From Ectobacillus ponti (lineage in GTDB: Bacteria > Bacillota > Bacilli > Bacillales > Bacillaceae_G), in the NCBI RefSeq assembly GCF_024294785.1, contig NZ_JANCLT010000008.1, positions 106,806 to 170,805 of the forward strand: DNA of 64,000 nucleotides, written 5' to 3'. The first letter of the stretch is position 1. Each line of letters opens with the position of its first letter. Below are positions 45,036-53,890 of this stretch, one piece after another. A model generated the notes under the pieces. It did not search any database. It saw only the letters and a program-made list of their open reading frames with translations, and was not told the DNA's origin. A program made the translations under genes and the position numbers.

Positions 45036-46559
45036 ATGGGGAATTCCGCACAACAAGCTGCAAGGCCGCCGTATGGCATCCTGGCAGTTCTAATGGTTGG
45101 CGCATTTATCGCCTTCCTGAATAACACACTGCTGAACATTGCTCTGCCGTCCATCATGAAGGATCTGGATGTGGATGCTTCCACAGTCCAATGGTTGACG
45201 ACAGGCTTTATGCTGGTGAACGGGATTTTAATTCCGACTACGGCATTCTTGATCCAGAAGTACTCCATCCGCCATCTATTTCTGGCGGCTATGACACTAT
45301 TCACGCTCGGAACGCTGCTGGCAGGAATTGCGCATGTGTTTCCAATCCTGCTGGGCGGGCGGATGCTGCAGGCCTCCGGTTCGGCAATTATGATGCCGCT
45401 GCTCATGAACGTGATGCTGGTCAGCTTTCCGATTGAAAAGCGCGGCACAGCCATGGGTGTATTTGGCCTCATTCTGATGGCGGCACCGGCAATCGGCCCG
45501 ACGCTGTCCGGCTGGATTATCGAGCATTATGATTGGCGTATGCTGTTCCATTTCGTAACGCCGATCGCCATTATCGTCCTCTTGCTGGGGGCATTCTTAT
45601 TGAAGGATAAGAAAGAGAAGGTGGACATTCGCCTTGACTTTATTTCCTTGCTTCTGTCCAGTGCGGGCTTTGGCGGCCTGCTGTACGGCTTCAGTTCCGC
45701 CGGCAGAGAAGGCTGGGACAGTCCAAAGGTGTATGGCACGGTTGCGGTCGGCGCAGTCGCTCTGGTCGTTTTCATTCTGCGGCAAACAAAGCAGGAGCGT
45801 CCGATGCTGAACTTCGGGGTGTTCCGCTATCCGATGTTCGCCTTGTCCTCCGCCATTGCGATGACAATGAACATGGCTATGTTCTCAGGGATGCTCCTGC
45901 TGCCGATTTATGTGCAAACCATTCGCGGCATCACTCCGTTTGATGCGGGACTTATGCTGCTGCCGGGGGCGCTTGTCATGGCCTTTATGTCCCCTGTCAC
46001 AGGACGGCTGTTTGATAAGTTCGGCGGCCGGGTGCTGGCGGTCACCGGTCTTGCGATTACGGTTGCCACCACGTATTCCTTCAGTAAGTTAACGGTGGAC
46101 ACAACCTATACCCATTTGATGGTGCTGCATGCGGTACGGATGTTTGGCATGTCGATGGTGATGATGCCGGTTTCCACAAACGGCTTGAACCAGCTGCCGG
46201 CCCGGCTTTATCCGCATGGTACAGCTATGAACAATACATTGAACCAGGTAGCGGGCGCAATCGGCACCGCTTTGCTGATTACGGTGATGTCAAACCGCAC
46301 CGAAGCGCGCGCGACGGAGATCGGCAAAGAGATGATGCAGAAGCTGACTGTTAAGCCGACGCCGGAAGTGATTGCTCAAATGAAGCAGCAAATCATGATG
46401 AAGGCGATGCTCGATGGCATCAACCATGCCTTCTTTGTGGCTGCCTGGATCATTGTCGTTTCACTGGTCTTGGCTTTCTTTGTCAAGCGCACCAAGCAGG
46501 TCGAGGATGCAAAAAAGATGCCTGGCGGCCAGGAGTTGAAGGCGCGGGCGGCAGAATAA
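45036..46559 (+). CDS. MFS multidrug exporter, DHA2 family (14 helices)
   Basis: A 507-residue proton-driven exporter of the EmrB/LmrB/QacA type with 14 membrane helices. Motif A region is present near helices 2-3, and the drug:H+ antiporter motif C is seen as FGLILMAAPAIGPTLSGWIIEHYDWR. Conserved NNTLLNIALPSI is in helix 1. Substrates of close relatives include lincomycin and lipophilic drugs; the actual one is not known. ATG follows AAGGAGGAG. Controlled, by inference, by the divergent TetR. Confidence 0.9.
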   Translation: MGNSAQQAARPPYGILAVLMVGAFIAFLNNTLLNIALPSIMKDLDVDASTVQWLTTGFMLVNGILIPTTAFLIQKYSIRHLFLAAMTLFTLGTLLAGIAHVFPILLGGRMLQASGSAIMMPLLMNVMLVSFPIEKRGTAMGVFGLILMAAPAIGPTLSGWIIEHYDWRMLFHFVTPIAIIVLLLGAFLLKDKKEKVDIRLDFISLLLSSAGFGGLLYGFSSAGREGWDSPKVYGTVAVGAVALVVFILRQTKQERPMLNFGVFRYPMFALSSAIAMTMNMAMFSGMLLLPIYVQTIRGITPFDAGLMLLPGALVMAFMSPVTGRLFDKFGGRVLAVTGLAITVATTYSFSKLTVDTTYTHLMVLHAVRMFGMSMVMMPVSTNGLNQLPARLYPHGTAMNNTLNQVAGAIGTALLITVMSNRTEARATEIGKEMMQKLTVKPTPEVIAQMKQQIMMKAMLDGINHAFFVAAWIIVVSLVLAFFVKRTKQVEDAKKMPGGQELKARAAE

Positions 46560-46566
46560 TGCGAGG

Positions 46567-46600
46567 AAGAGCACAGGATCAATTACCTGTGCTCTTTTTT
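46567..46600 (+). terminator. Intrinsic terminator after the exporter gene
   Basis: AAGAGCACAGG pairs with CCTGTGCTCTT and is followed by TTTT. Confidence 0.85.
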
Positions 46601-46664
46601 ACATAGGGGGAGAAGGACTGGAGGAAACTACAGGATGAGTAATTGTAAAGAAGGAGCAACCAAC

Positions 46665-47141
46665 ATGAAAAAGATAATGATTGCCCGGCTCTTGCTGCTG
46701 CTTGTACCGTGGCTGTCAGCGCCCTTTCTTTCCAAGAAGGATTGGCAAAGGTACACACCTGTTGCCGGCTTTGCGGCGGCATTGGTGGCCGGCATGTGTG
46801 TGCTGGCTGTTCCGTACAAATGGTGGACGGTCGGAGGCAGATGGAAGGAGAAGGTCCTGAATGACGGCAGCTTTATTATGGGCCCTTTCTTCATCGGGAC
46901 GATTTGGATTTTCCGTTATACCTTTGGAGATATAAAGCGCTACATGGCTGCCAATCTTGTCATGGATGTTCTGTTTTCCTATCCATTAAATACGGTGTTT
47001 CAAAGGCTTGGCTTTTATCGGCTGCTGCGCTTTAAGCCACGGTATATCCTGCTCTTTTTCACCTGCTATTCATTTCTTATTTACGGATTTCAGATGTGGC
47101 GCGAGCAGAGCATGTACAGCAAGGCTGACACGGGGCGATGA
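46665..47141 (+). CDS. Membrane protein of unknown function
   Basis: A 158-residue protein with about four hydrophobic helices (residues 3-18, 33-50, 68-82, 130-145) and basic loops. I recognise no family. ATG at 46665 has AAGGAGC upstream; an ATG ten codons earlier does not. Its last codons lie inside the terminator hairpin at 47121-47156. Confidence 0.6.
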   Translation: MKKIMIARLLLLLVPWLSAPFLSKKDWQRYTPVAGFAAALVAGMCVLAVPYKWWTVGGRWKEKVLNDGSFIMGPFFIGTIWIFRYTFGDIKRYMAANLVMDVLFSYPLNTVFQRLGFYRLLRFKPRYILLFFTCYSFLIYGFQMWREQSMYSKADTGR

Positions 47142-47156
47142 TGTGTCAGCCTTTTT
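47121..47156 (+). terminator. Terminator overlapping the end of the preceding gene
   Basis: AAGGCTGACAC pairs with GTGTCAGCCTT around an 11-base loop, followed by TTT. The gene's stop codon is in the loop. Confidence 0.8.
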
Positions 47157-47212
47157 CCGCGTTTGAGTTCGTGTATAATAGGTGGTGACATAAGCGGAAA
47201 GCGGAGGGAAGC

Positions 47213-47818
47213 ATGAACGAGCAATTGTATGATGCCATGTTACATATTAAAACGGCGGGGGAGCAAAGAGGATTTCACCCCTCTTTGCATTATCACCGCT
47301 ATGAGCCCACACCCTACAGCGCACTGGAGGTGCTGTTCAGTCAATACAGCCTGAGCAGCAGGGACCATGTTGTTGACTTCGGCTGCGGCAAGGGCCGGCT
47401 TAACTTCTATATCCATCATCTCTTTCAAGCCTCGGTCACCGGGGTGGAAATGAGTGAGGTCTTCCATCAGGAAGCCCTGATGAACCTTGAGAGCTATGTA
47501 AGGAAGAGAAAGCGGGCTGGAGATAAAATTCGGTTTGTCTGCTGCTTGGCTGAGGAGTACGAGGTTCAGCCGCAGGACAATTGCTTTTATTTCTTCAATC
47601 CATTTTCCGTACAGATTTTTCGGAATGTGGTGCACCGGATTTTGGCTTCGGCAGAGCAGGCGCCGCGGCAGATGGATTTGGTGCTGTATTATGCCTCGGA
47701 GGACTATATGTACTTTTTGGAAACGGAGACAGCGTTTGAACCGTGGGCGGACATCACCCTGCCGGGGCTTGAGCACAATCCGTATGAACGCTTCCTCGTC
47801 TACCGGCTGCCGGTGTAA
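47213..47818 (+). CDS. Class I SAM-dependent methyltransferase
   Basis: A 201-residue protein with motif I HVVDFGCGKGRLNFY (residues about 52-66), an acidic residue ending the second strand in TGVEMSE and an NPF motif (FYFFNPFSVQIF), which suggests an amino group as target, as in N-methyltransferases. Substrate unknown. ATG follows GCGGAGGG; a TATAAT at 47174-47179 is a likely -10 box. Confidence 0.8.
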   Translation: MNEQLYDAMLHIKTAGEQRGFHPSLHYHRYEPTPYSALEVLFSQYSLSSRDHVVDFGCGKGRLNFYIHHLFQASVTGVEMSEVFHQEALMNLESYVRKRKRAGDKIRFVCCLAEEYEVQPQDNCFYFFNPFSVQIFRNVVHRILASAEQAPRQMDLVLYYASEDYMYFLETETAFEPWADITLPGLEHNPYERFLVYRLPV

Positions 47819-47931
47819 GGCGTTTGTTGAAAAAAGGGAGTCATAGTATAATAATGGATGGGAGTCTCCTCTGATGCAGGAGCAAGGGATTCTATAGTTA
47901 CAGATTGAAAGCGGAAAGAGAGTGGAGTACA

Positions 47932-48648
47932 GTGGGTCGTAAATGGAATAACATTAAAGAAAAGAAGGCGTCCAAGGACGCAAATACAAGCCGGGTTTAT
48001 GCAAAATTTGGCCGTGAAATTTACGTGGCGGCAAGACGCGGTGAGCCAAATCCGGAATCCAATCAGGCGCTGCGCTTTGTATTGGAGCGCGCCAAGACAT
48101 ACAACGTGCCTAGAGCAATCATTGACCGCGCGATTGACAAAGCAAAGGGCGGCTCTGACGAGACCTTCGACGAGCTGCGCTATGAAGGCTTTGGACCGAA
48201 TGGTTCCATGGTAATCGTGGATGCGTTGACAAACAACGTGAACCGTACAGCATCCGATGTACGCGCGGCATTCGGCAAAAACGGCGGAAACATGGGTGTG
48301 AGCGGCTCTGTTGCTTACATGTTCGATGAAATTGCCGTAGTCGGCGTAGAAGGCAAAACGGCAGAGGAAGCACTGGAGATTCTGATGGAAGCAGACGTGG
48401 ATGCGCGTGATATTCTGGAGGAAGAAGACCATGTGATCGTATATGCCGAACCGAGCGATCTGCACGCGGTGCAGCAGGCGTTCAAGGCTGCCGGCGTGAC
48501 GGACTTTACTGTGGCGGAAATTACGATGCTGGCGCAAAATGAAGTGGAGCTGCCGGAGGATGCACTGGCGAAGTTTGAGAAGATGATTGACGCGCTTGAG
48601 GATCTGGATGATGTACAGCGCGTGTATCACAACGTAGATTTGGGCTGA
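47932..48648 (+). CDS. YebC/PmpR-family protein (YeeI-like)
   Basis: A 238-residue protein. It opens [22 protein letters not shown], the short-start branch typical of Bacillus YeeI, and has [19 protein letters not shown] and the [18 protein letters not shown] motif of the family. YebC proteins were long called transcription regulators; recent work on B. subtilis YeeI and YebC homologues shows that they help ribosomes through polyproline stretches. GTG at 47932 follows AGTGGAG; upstream in-frame starts have no site. A terminator follows at once. Confidence 0.88.
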   Translation: MGRKWNNIKEKKASKDANTSRVYAKFGREIYVAARRGEPNPESNQALRFVLERAKTYNVPRAIIDRAIDKAKGGSDETFDELRYEGFGPNGSMVIVDALTNNVNRTASDVRAAFGKNGGNMGVSGSVAYMFDEIAVVGVEGKTAEEALEILMEADVDARDILEEEDHVIVYAEPSDLHAVQQAFKAAGVTDFTVAEITMLAQNEVELPEDALAKFEKMIDALEDLDDVQRVYHNVDLG

Positions 48649-48653
48649 TTGGC

Positions 48654-48690
48654 AAGGAAGCTGTCTTTTGCAGAGGCAGCTTCCTTTTTT
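48654..48690. terminator. Terminator between the yeeI-like and antitoxin genes
   Basis: AAGGAAGCTG pairs with CAGCTTCCTT around a 13-base loop, followed by TTTTAT. It overlaps the stop codon of the minus-strand VbhA-like gene. Confidence 0.8.
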
Positions 48691-48856
48691 ATTTGTGATT
48701 GCGGGCCAAAGCGAGAGCCTGTTTCTGAAATTCCTCTTCTGATATGGCGCCTGCCAGCACGGCGCGCACCAGCTCCTCCAGTTCCTGCGTTATCTCCAAG
48801 CCTGAAATCCGTAAAGAAGCTTTTGCCTGCTGCATGGCTTTTTCAATCCGATCCAA
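48689..48856 (-). CDS. VbhA-family antitoxin-like protein, 55 residues
   Basis: A short gene on the minus strand: TTG start, GGAAGGGGG eight bases upstream, stop TAA at 48689. The protein has an N-terminal helix (LDRIEKAMQQAKASLRISG), LEITQELEELV and a closing helix after LAGAISEEEF, matching the VbhA antitoxin domain (SLxxEGLExSxE...GEIS). VbhA proteins block Fic AMP-transferase toxins such as VbhT by inserting an inhibitory helix, but no Fic gene is in this window. It has a good promoter at 48881-48909. Confidence 0.75.
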   Translation of the reverse strand: MDRIEKAMQQAKASLRISGLEITQELEELVRAVLAGAISEEEFQKQALALARNHK

Positions 48857-48880
48857 TTTGGATGCCCCCTTCCTTTAGAA

Positions 48881-48909
48881 ATTATAAAACAGAGCTTTAT
48901 CTTTTGAAA
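48881..48909 (-). promoter_or_regulatory. Promoter of the VbhA-like gene
   Basis: On the minus strand TTTCAA (48904-48909), 17 bases, TATAAT (48881-48886). Transcription would start near 48874, some 18 bases before the start codon, just leaving room for the ribosome site. Confidence 0.65.
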
Positions 48910-48927
48910 AATAATCCAATTCAGAGG

Positions 48928-48986
48928 TTTACAGGTGGGTAGCTGAAGCATATCATTAACAGTGTAATAAAAATATAACAGTGTTA
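48928..48986 (+). promoter_or_regulatory. Promoter and double operator of the second tetR gene
   Basis: TTTACA (48928-48933), 17 bases, TATCAT (48951-48956). TAACAGTGTAA (48957-48967) and TAACAGTGTTA (48976-48986) follow, the second a perfect 5-base palindrome around one base. The copies are 19 bases apart and cover the transcription start, as expected for an autorepressing TetR protein. Confidence 0.7.
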
Positions 48987-49011
48987 AATTAAAAGGGGTA
49001 TGAATGGCAGA

Positions 49012-49611
49012 ATGGGGCGTAAAGCAAAGAAAGAGCAAGAGATTGCCGAGATGAAACTGGAAATTTTGCGTGCGGCGGTACACTTGTTTACAGCTGAGGG
49101 ATATGAACATGTGTCCATGCGAAAAATTGCCGCCCACATTGATTACTCCGCTACTGCCATCTACAGCTACTTTGCCAACAAAGAAGAGATTTTGGTGGAG
49201 CTGCTGCGGCATTGCTACGGTGAGTTTCTCCGTTGCTTGCAGGCGGCAGTGAAGGAATGCCGGGAACAAGGCATTGAACAGCGTCTGCGTGCGGCTTTGC
49301 ATGGCTACATCCAATTCGGGCTGCGGCAACCGCAGTATTATCAGCTGATTTTTATTGATAATCTGGATCAGCTGCAGCATGTGGCGCTGCCGGACAATGA
49401 CCGCTACGAAGGCTTCAGGCTGCTTGAGGAGCTGGTGCGGGAGGCGATGGAGGCAGGTGTGCTGCAGCGGCAGGATGTGAGGCTCGTGTCGCAGTCCTTG
49501 TGGGCCTCCCTGCATGGAACGACATCACTGCTTATTACATTTCCGGGGTTCGGCTGGGATACGGGCGATTTCAGCCGGTTTCAGGTAGAGGCCATGCTCC
49601 GGGGACTTTAG
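49012..49611 (+). CDS. TetR-family regulator with WHG-type ligand domain
   Basis: A 199-residue regulator: helix-turn-helix at about 25-62 (VSMRKIAAHIDYSATAIYSYFANKEEI) and a ligand domain of the WHG/TetR_C_33 type (SQSLWASLHGTTSLLIT, WxxxHG). Start is uncertain: ATG at 49000 is one base after AAAAGGGG, while ATG at 49012 is 13 bases after; an MGRKAKKEQ opening at 49012 is typical. It probably represses itself and the DUF2306 membrane protein gene 15 bases on. Confidence 0.85.
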   Translation: MGRKAKKEQEIAEMKLEILRAAVHLFTAEGYEHVSMRKIAAHIDYSATAIYSYFANKEEILVELLRHCYGEFLRCLQAAVKECREQGIEQRLRAALHGYIQFGLRQPQYYQLIFIDNLDQLQHVALPDNDRYEGFRLLEELVREAMEAGVLQRQDVRLVSQSLWASLHGTTSLLITFPGFGWDTGDFSRFQVEAMLRGL

Positions 49612-49626
49612 GGGGGAATGGACAGA

Positions 49627-50277
49627 ATGAAAGCAAGCAAAGCAAATCTGTTTGTTTGGTTGGGGTATCTCATCCTTTTGGCTTCTGTTTTGTATATTGG
49701 GGTGCAGTACTTCTGGAACGATCCGCGGAATGCCGGAATCGTGGCGGCGAAGCTCATGCAGCCTGCTTTTCCGTTCGATGTGTGGAAGATCTTCTTCTAC
49801 ATTCATATTACTGCAGGCGCAACGGCGTTGATCACAGGCTCCGTACAGCTGTTGCGATGGAGCCGAAGAAGGCTGCGGGTGCATCGGCTGCTGGGAAGAA
49901 TCTATGTGTACTCTATTTTTGTGAGTGTACCGGCCGGCGTGTATTTGGCATTTTACGCAACCGGCGGACTTGGCTCCACCATTGGGTTTCTTATCCTCAA
50001 TACCGCTTGGTTTACGACGACATGGATTGGACTGCGGCGTATTCTGAAGCGTGATGCGGCCGGGCATGAGAATTGGATGCTGCGGAGCTACGCAGTGACG
50101 CTCGTGTTTCTGACCTTCCGTGTGCTTATGCCGTTGCTGGTGATGGCCGGGATGAGCATGGCAGCGGGCTTTCCGCTGGCAATTGCCGCTGGGATTCTCA
50201 TTAATCTGTATGTGGCTGAAGCGATCATTCGGAAGAGAAAGAAGACGGTGCCCCACACTGGGAATGCAAGCGTATAA
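49627..50277 (+). CDS. DUF2306 membrane protein
   Basis: A 216-residue integral membrane protein with six to seven helices. Conserved His residues at helix ends (FFYIHITAGATALITGSVQLL; RVHRLLGRIYVYS) are usual for the DUF2306 family and look like ligands for haem or metal; that is inference. Function unknown. ATG at 49627 has GGGGGG about ten bases upstream, better than an ATG nine bases earlier. It is in one operon with the TetR regulator, so it may meet the stress that the regulator senses. Confidence 0.8.
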   Translation: MKASKANLFVWLGYLILLASVLYIGVQYFWNDPRNAGIVAAKLMQPAFPFDVWKIFFYIHITAGATALITGSVQLLRWSRRRLRVHRLLGRIYVYSIFVSVPAGVYLAFYATGGLGSTIGFLILNTAWFTTTWIGLRRILKRDAAGHENWMLRSYAVTLVFLTFRVLMPLLVMAGMSMAAGFPLAIAAGILINLYVAEAIIRKRKKTVPHTGNASV

Positions 50278-50302
50278 AAGGGCAGCCCCGCTGTCCTTTT
50301 TG
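50275..50302 (+). terminator. Intrinsic terminator after the DUF2306 gene
   Basis: AAAAGG-G-CAGC pairs with GCTG-T-CCTTTT around CCC; T-rich tail. Confidence 0.7.
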
Positions 50303-50400
50303 TGCATTTTTCGGGTAAATACAGAGGAATTCCAGTAAAATGGAGAGTGAGCTTTATGGTTGGAGAATCGACATAACCTGAACAGGGAGAGTGAGGCAGC

Positions 50401-51492
50401 TTGACTGACAAGCTATCATTACTAGAAGCGTTAAAGAGAACGGAATATCAATTGAGCGGGCATGGCTTCCGCAACATGAGCGTGCTGCAGGATGCCTTCC
50501 GGGACGTGGATGCCCTCATGGAGAGCGATATCTACGGTGCCGGCCCGGTCATTGAACAGTTTCAGGACAAGCTGGCTGCCTGCTTGGGGAAGGAAGCAGC
50601 TGTATTCTTTCCAAGCGGCACCATGGCCCAGCAGATTGCCCTTCGCATGTGGTGTGATGAGAAGGGAACAAGGAAGGTGGCATATCACCCGCTTTGCCAC
50701 CTGGAAATTCATGAGCAGGATGGGCCGAAGAAGCTGCATCATCTGGAGCCGATTTTACTGGCGGACAAGGACCGGGTGATTGAACTGGAGGATGTGACAG
50801 GCTTGCAGGAGGAGATTGCCTGCCTGCTGCTGGAGCTGCCGCAGCGTGAAATTGGCGGACAGCTGCCATCCTATGAGACACTGGAGGCGATTTCAGCATA
50901 TTGCCGCGAAAAAGGAATCCGGCTTCATCTCGATGGAGCCCGGTTGTTTGAAGTGCTGCCGTATTATCAGAAGACAGCAGCAGAGATTTGCGCCTTGTTC
51001 GACAGTGTCTATGTTTCTCTGTATAAGGGAATCGGCGGCATTGCAGGGGCAATTCTGGCGGGAGACAAGCCGTTTATGGAAGAGGCAAAGGTGTGGAAGA
51101 GACGGCATGGCGGCGATTTGATCAGCCTGTATCCATACATTGTAAGTGCTGATTTTTACTTTGAGCAGCGCGTCCATAAAATGGAGCAATATTATGAGGA
51201 GGCCAAAGAACTGGCAGCCTTGTTCAATGAGTGCCATGCTGTGCAGACAAGACCGGCGGTTCCTGTATCCAACATGTTTCATGTCCACTTCAGCCTGCCG
51301 AAGGAAACAGTGGAGCCAATCCTGATTCAGCTGTACGGGGAAACCGGTATCGGTCTTACGGGGAACCTGCGCGAAAACGGCGAGGGCGGCTGTTATTATG
51401 AGGCAAGCATCGGGGACTTGTATGCGGATGTTCCAAAGGACAAGCTGCACAGCATGTTCCGGCTGTTGGACACCTATTTGCAGCAAGGATGA
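50401..51492 (+). CDS. Threonine aldolase-family PLP enzyme
   Basis: A 363-residue pyridoxal-phosphate enzyme of the beta-eliminating lyase/threonine aldolase family. SDIYGAGPVIEQFQDKLAACLGKEAAVFFPSGTMAQQIALR is split over residues 40-80; HLDGARLFEV holds the Asp and Arg that contact the cofactor, and VSLYKGIGGIAGAIL the Schiff-base Lys. It could split low-specificity threonine to glycine and acetaldehyde, but the sequence is distinct from LtaE, so another beta-hydroxy amino acid is possible. TTG start, GGGAGAGTGAGG upstream. Confidence 0.85.
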   Translation: MTDKLSLLEALKRTEYQLSGHGFRNMSVLQDAFRDVDALMESDIYGAGPVIEQFQDKLAACLGKEAAVFFPSGTMAQQIALRMWCDEKGTRKVAYHPLCHLEIHEQDGPKKLHHLEPILLADKDRVIELEDVTGLQEEIACLLLELPQREIGGQLPSYETLEAISAYCREKGIRLHLDGARLFEVLPYYQKTAAEICALFDSVYVSLYKGIGGIAGAILAGDKPFMEEAKVWKRRHGGDLISLYPYIVSADFYFEQRVHKMEQYYEEAKELAALFNECHAVQTRPAVPVSNMFHVHFSLPKETVEPILIQLYGETGIGLTGNLRENGEGGCYYEASIGDLYADVPKDKLHSMFRLLDTYLQQG

Positions 51493-51530
51493 AAAAAGCG
51501 GCTGGAGGAGGACTCCGGCCGCTTTTCTTT
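51493..51530 (+). terminator. Intrinsic terminator after the aldolase gene
   Basis: AAAAGCGGC pairs with GCCGCTTTT around a GC-rich loop; TCTTT follows. Confidence 0.75.
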
Positions 51531-51626
51531 GGTGTCCAGCTCCGCCGGCTGCGCTTTTCTGGTTGTATAGATTTTTCTCTGTTGACCATGCTAGGAATAG
51601 TTTTGTGGGATAGGGAGCGGAAATCT

Positions 51627-53657
51627 ATGAATCCTTCTGGCTTGTATTTTATGAAGTATAAAATGGACTTGATCAGCGGCGGCATGACAAAGGCCATGCT
51701 GCGCCGCGCTTGTATGCTGAGCAAGCATTATGAAGAAATTGGCCTCATTACCTTTGATTTTAATCCGGATTACGAGTATACCCTTTCCCGGCTGAAGCAG
51801 GCCGGGCTTTGGCAGGAAGGCATGAAGCTGTATAACTTGTACGAGTTTCTAATGGGAGATTGCAGCCGGAGCAGCAAGGCTGTACATCTGCACCCGCCTG
51901 AAGAGCCTGGATATATTATTCGGAAGGACCGCAAGCGGGAAGGGGTATATTACTGCTATCGGCAGGGGCGGAAGGAAAAGGTGAAAGGCTACCAGAACGG
52001 CCAGCTGCAATGGATTGAATACTTTGGAAACGGAAGAAGCCGTGATATGCGCGAGTTGTATGACCGGGAAGGGCGCCTGCGCAAGCGGACTTGCTTTCAC
52101 TTGAAAACGAAACGGGTCATTTGGGAATGGTTTTTCCGCCCGGATGGTGTGTGCTTCCTGAGCTGCTCCTATGATGCGAAGACAGGAAAGGTCAAAACGT
52201 GTATTTGGTACAATGAAAGAAACGAAGTGCGCAAATCCTTCAAAAGCATGCGCCAGCTCCGGGATTATGTTGTACAAGGCTTTCTGCGGCAGCGGGAGCA
52301 GCCGGTTGTAGTGGCGGACGGACGCTTTGCGGTACATTTCATGCTGGGTCTCAAGCATCCCGATGTCGCCAAAGCGGCGGTGCTGCACAGCAATCATTTA
52401 CAGTTCCCTTATGAGTACGGCAGCTCCCTCGTTCCGGGAAATGAAGCGATTTTTACAAATTTGCAGAGGCTGGACGCGTTAATTGTACTGACAGAACGCC
52501 AGGCAGAGGACATTCGGCGGCGCTTTGGGCCGCTGCAAACGATTCATACAATCGGCCATCCTGTCCCGGCAGCGTCGGCATTGGCAGAACGGGACCCGTA
52601 CAAGGTAGTAATGGCGGCGAGATACGAAGGAATTAAGCAAATTCCCCATGCCATTCAAGCGATGCGGCAGGTCGTACGGCAGGTGCCGCAGGCCAAGCTG
52701 GAGATTTGGGGATTTGGGGAACAGGAGTGGAAGTACAAACGGCTCATCCGGCGGTTGGGGCTGCAGGAGCATGTACAGGTGAAGGGCTTTACGGCAGATA
52801 TTGGAGCCGTATATCGGCAGGCGGCCTTTTCCATCAGCACTTCTAAATCAGAGGCCTTTGGCATGTCATTGGCAGAGAGCATGAACGAAGGAACACCGGT
52901 AATCAGCTATAATTGTAAGTACGGTCCCGCGGACCTCATTGAGCATGAGCGAAACGGCCTGCTGATCCCGGGAAACAGGCAGACACTGGCGGCTGCCATG
53001 ATTGATTTATTTGCAAATAAGGATAAAACTGAACGGCTTGGCCTGGAAGCGAAGGCTTCTGTCAGCCGGCTTACGGAAGAAAGGGTGGCGGAGGCTTGGC
53101 TGCAGGTGCTGGCGGAGGCGCGTCTGCAACAGACCAGGAGGGTGCAGCTGCAGAATGTAGAGGCAATCTGTTCCTTCGTTCAGTATGAAGCAGCCGGCAT
53201 CACAGTAAAAGGACATATTCGATTGCCGGAAAAGGAAGCCACTGCGCTTGTACGTGAGCATTTACAGGTGGGGCTGCAGCTGCGGCGGCATGGGGAGCTG
53301 CTGGATGTGCATGTGCCCTTGACATTCTTCTGGGATGGCCATACAGTCCGGTTTCAAGGAAGCATTTCACAAATTCCGGATATGGAGCGCGGCCGCTGGC
53401 TGTGCTGTGTGAGCTGCACCTGTCTGAACTTTCAGCAGTTTGTGCCGCTGCGGCTGGAGGAGCCGGTCAAGCTGAGGGTGCACCGCATCCAGAAGGCTGT
53501 TGTCCGAGTGATGGGACAGCATCAGTATGTACACGTGCGGGTGTACCGCTCCGGCATTGAACAAAAGCAAAAGATGCCGCAGCTGCTGCGGAGATGGATC
53601 AGCCGTTATAAGGCAAAGGTCAGGGATTTTATTCGGGAAGCGCGGGCAGCCAAATAA
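51627..53657 (+). CDS. Glycosyltransferase, TagE-like (wall teichoic acid glucosyltransferase)
   Basis: A 676-residue cytoplasmic enzyme. The N-terminal half (about 1-270) is the family-specific beta-rich region with repeated YxxxGRxxKRT-type hairpins; the rest is a GT4 transferase with VLHSNHLQFPYEYG, VVMAARYEGIKQI, FTADIGAVYRQAAFSISTSKSEAFGMSLAESMNEG and PVISYNCKYGPADLI. Length and order match TagE of B. subtilis (673), which adds glucose to poly(glycerol phosphate). ATG at 51627 has AGGGAGCGG upstream; the longer open frame would start inside the terminator at 51493. No other teichoic acid gene is near. Confidence 0.8.
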   Translation: MNPSGLYFMKYKMDLISGGMTKAMLRRACMLSKHYEEIGLITFDFNPDYEYTLSRLKQAGLWQEGMKLYNLYEFLMGDCSRSSKAVHLHPPEEPGYIIRKDRKREGVYYCYRQGRKEKVKGYQNGQLQWIEYFGNGRSRDMRELYDREGRLRKRTCFHLKTKRVIWEWFFRPDGVCFLSCSYDAKTGKVKTCIWYNERNEVRKSFKSMRQLRDYVVQGFLRQREQPVVVADGRFAVHFMLGLKHPDVAKAAVLHSNHLQFPYEYGSSLVPGNEAIFTNLQRLDALIVLTERQAEDIRRRFGPLQTIHTIGHPVPAASALAERDPYKVVMAARYEGIKQIPHAIQAMRQVVRQVPQAKLEIWGFGEQEWKYKRLIRRLGLQEHVQVKGFTADIGAVYRQAAFSISTSKSEAFGMSLAESMNEGTPVISYNCKYGPADLIEHERNGLLIPGNRQTLAAAMIDLFANKDKTERLGLEAKASVSRLTEERVAEAWLQVLAEARLQQTRRVQLQNVEAICSFVQYEAAGITVKGHIRLPEKEATALVREHLQVGLQLRRHGELLDVHVPLTFFWDGHTVRFQGSISQIPDMERGRWLCCVSCTCLNFQQFVPLRLEEPVKLRVHRIQKAVVRVMGQHQYVHVRVYRSGIEQKQKMPQLLRRWISRYKAKVRDFIREARAAK

Positions 53658-53788
53658 AAGGAAGAGAGCCCGCCTCCCTTTTTCAGACTGCTGAAAAATA
53701 AAATTGTCTTCGTTAGACACAAAAATGTCGGTGTAATTTGGCAGTTTTGTGCAGAAACTTTGATGTGGAAAGCTATTCCAACCGACTA

Positions 53789-53854
53789 TGACATTTGTCA
53801 TGGTTTTGTGTATGACACCTATGTCTGCACAGCTGTGACTCTCTTCTCTATAAT
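53789..53854 (+). promoter_or_regulatory. Promoter and DesR-type operator of des
   Basis: TGACATTTGTCA (53789-53800) is a perfect 5-base palindrome around TT; a second, weaker TGACACCTATGTC follows at 53813-53825. Behind them TGCACA (53826-53831), 17 bases, TATAAT (53849-53854) form a promoter with a poor -35 box, as expected if an activator binds next to it. DesR, encoded downstream, is the likely activator. Confidence 0.65.
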
Positions 53855-53890
53855 GGGAGATAACATGAAGAAGAAAGGGAATGGGTACAC

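Noticed and set aside
47905-47931. Upstream start for the yeeI-like gene
   Set aside because: The GTG at 47932 gives the conserved GRKWNNIKE opening and follows AGTGGAG; the earlier codon has no site.
51489-51626. Upstream start for the TagE-like gene
   Set aside because: The extension encodes the terminator of the aldolase gene; the length with the 51627 start matches TagE.
53660-53690. AAAGG/CCTTT pair after the TagE-like gene as a terminator
   Set aside because: Only about five pairs with a long loop; too weak to list.
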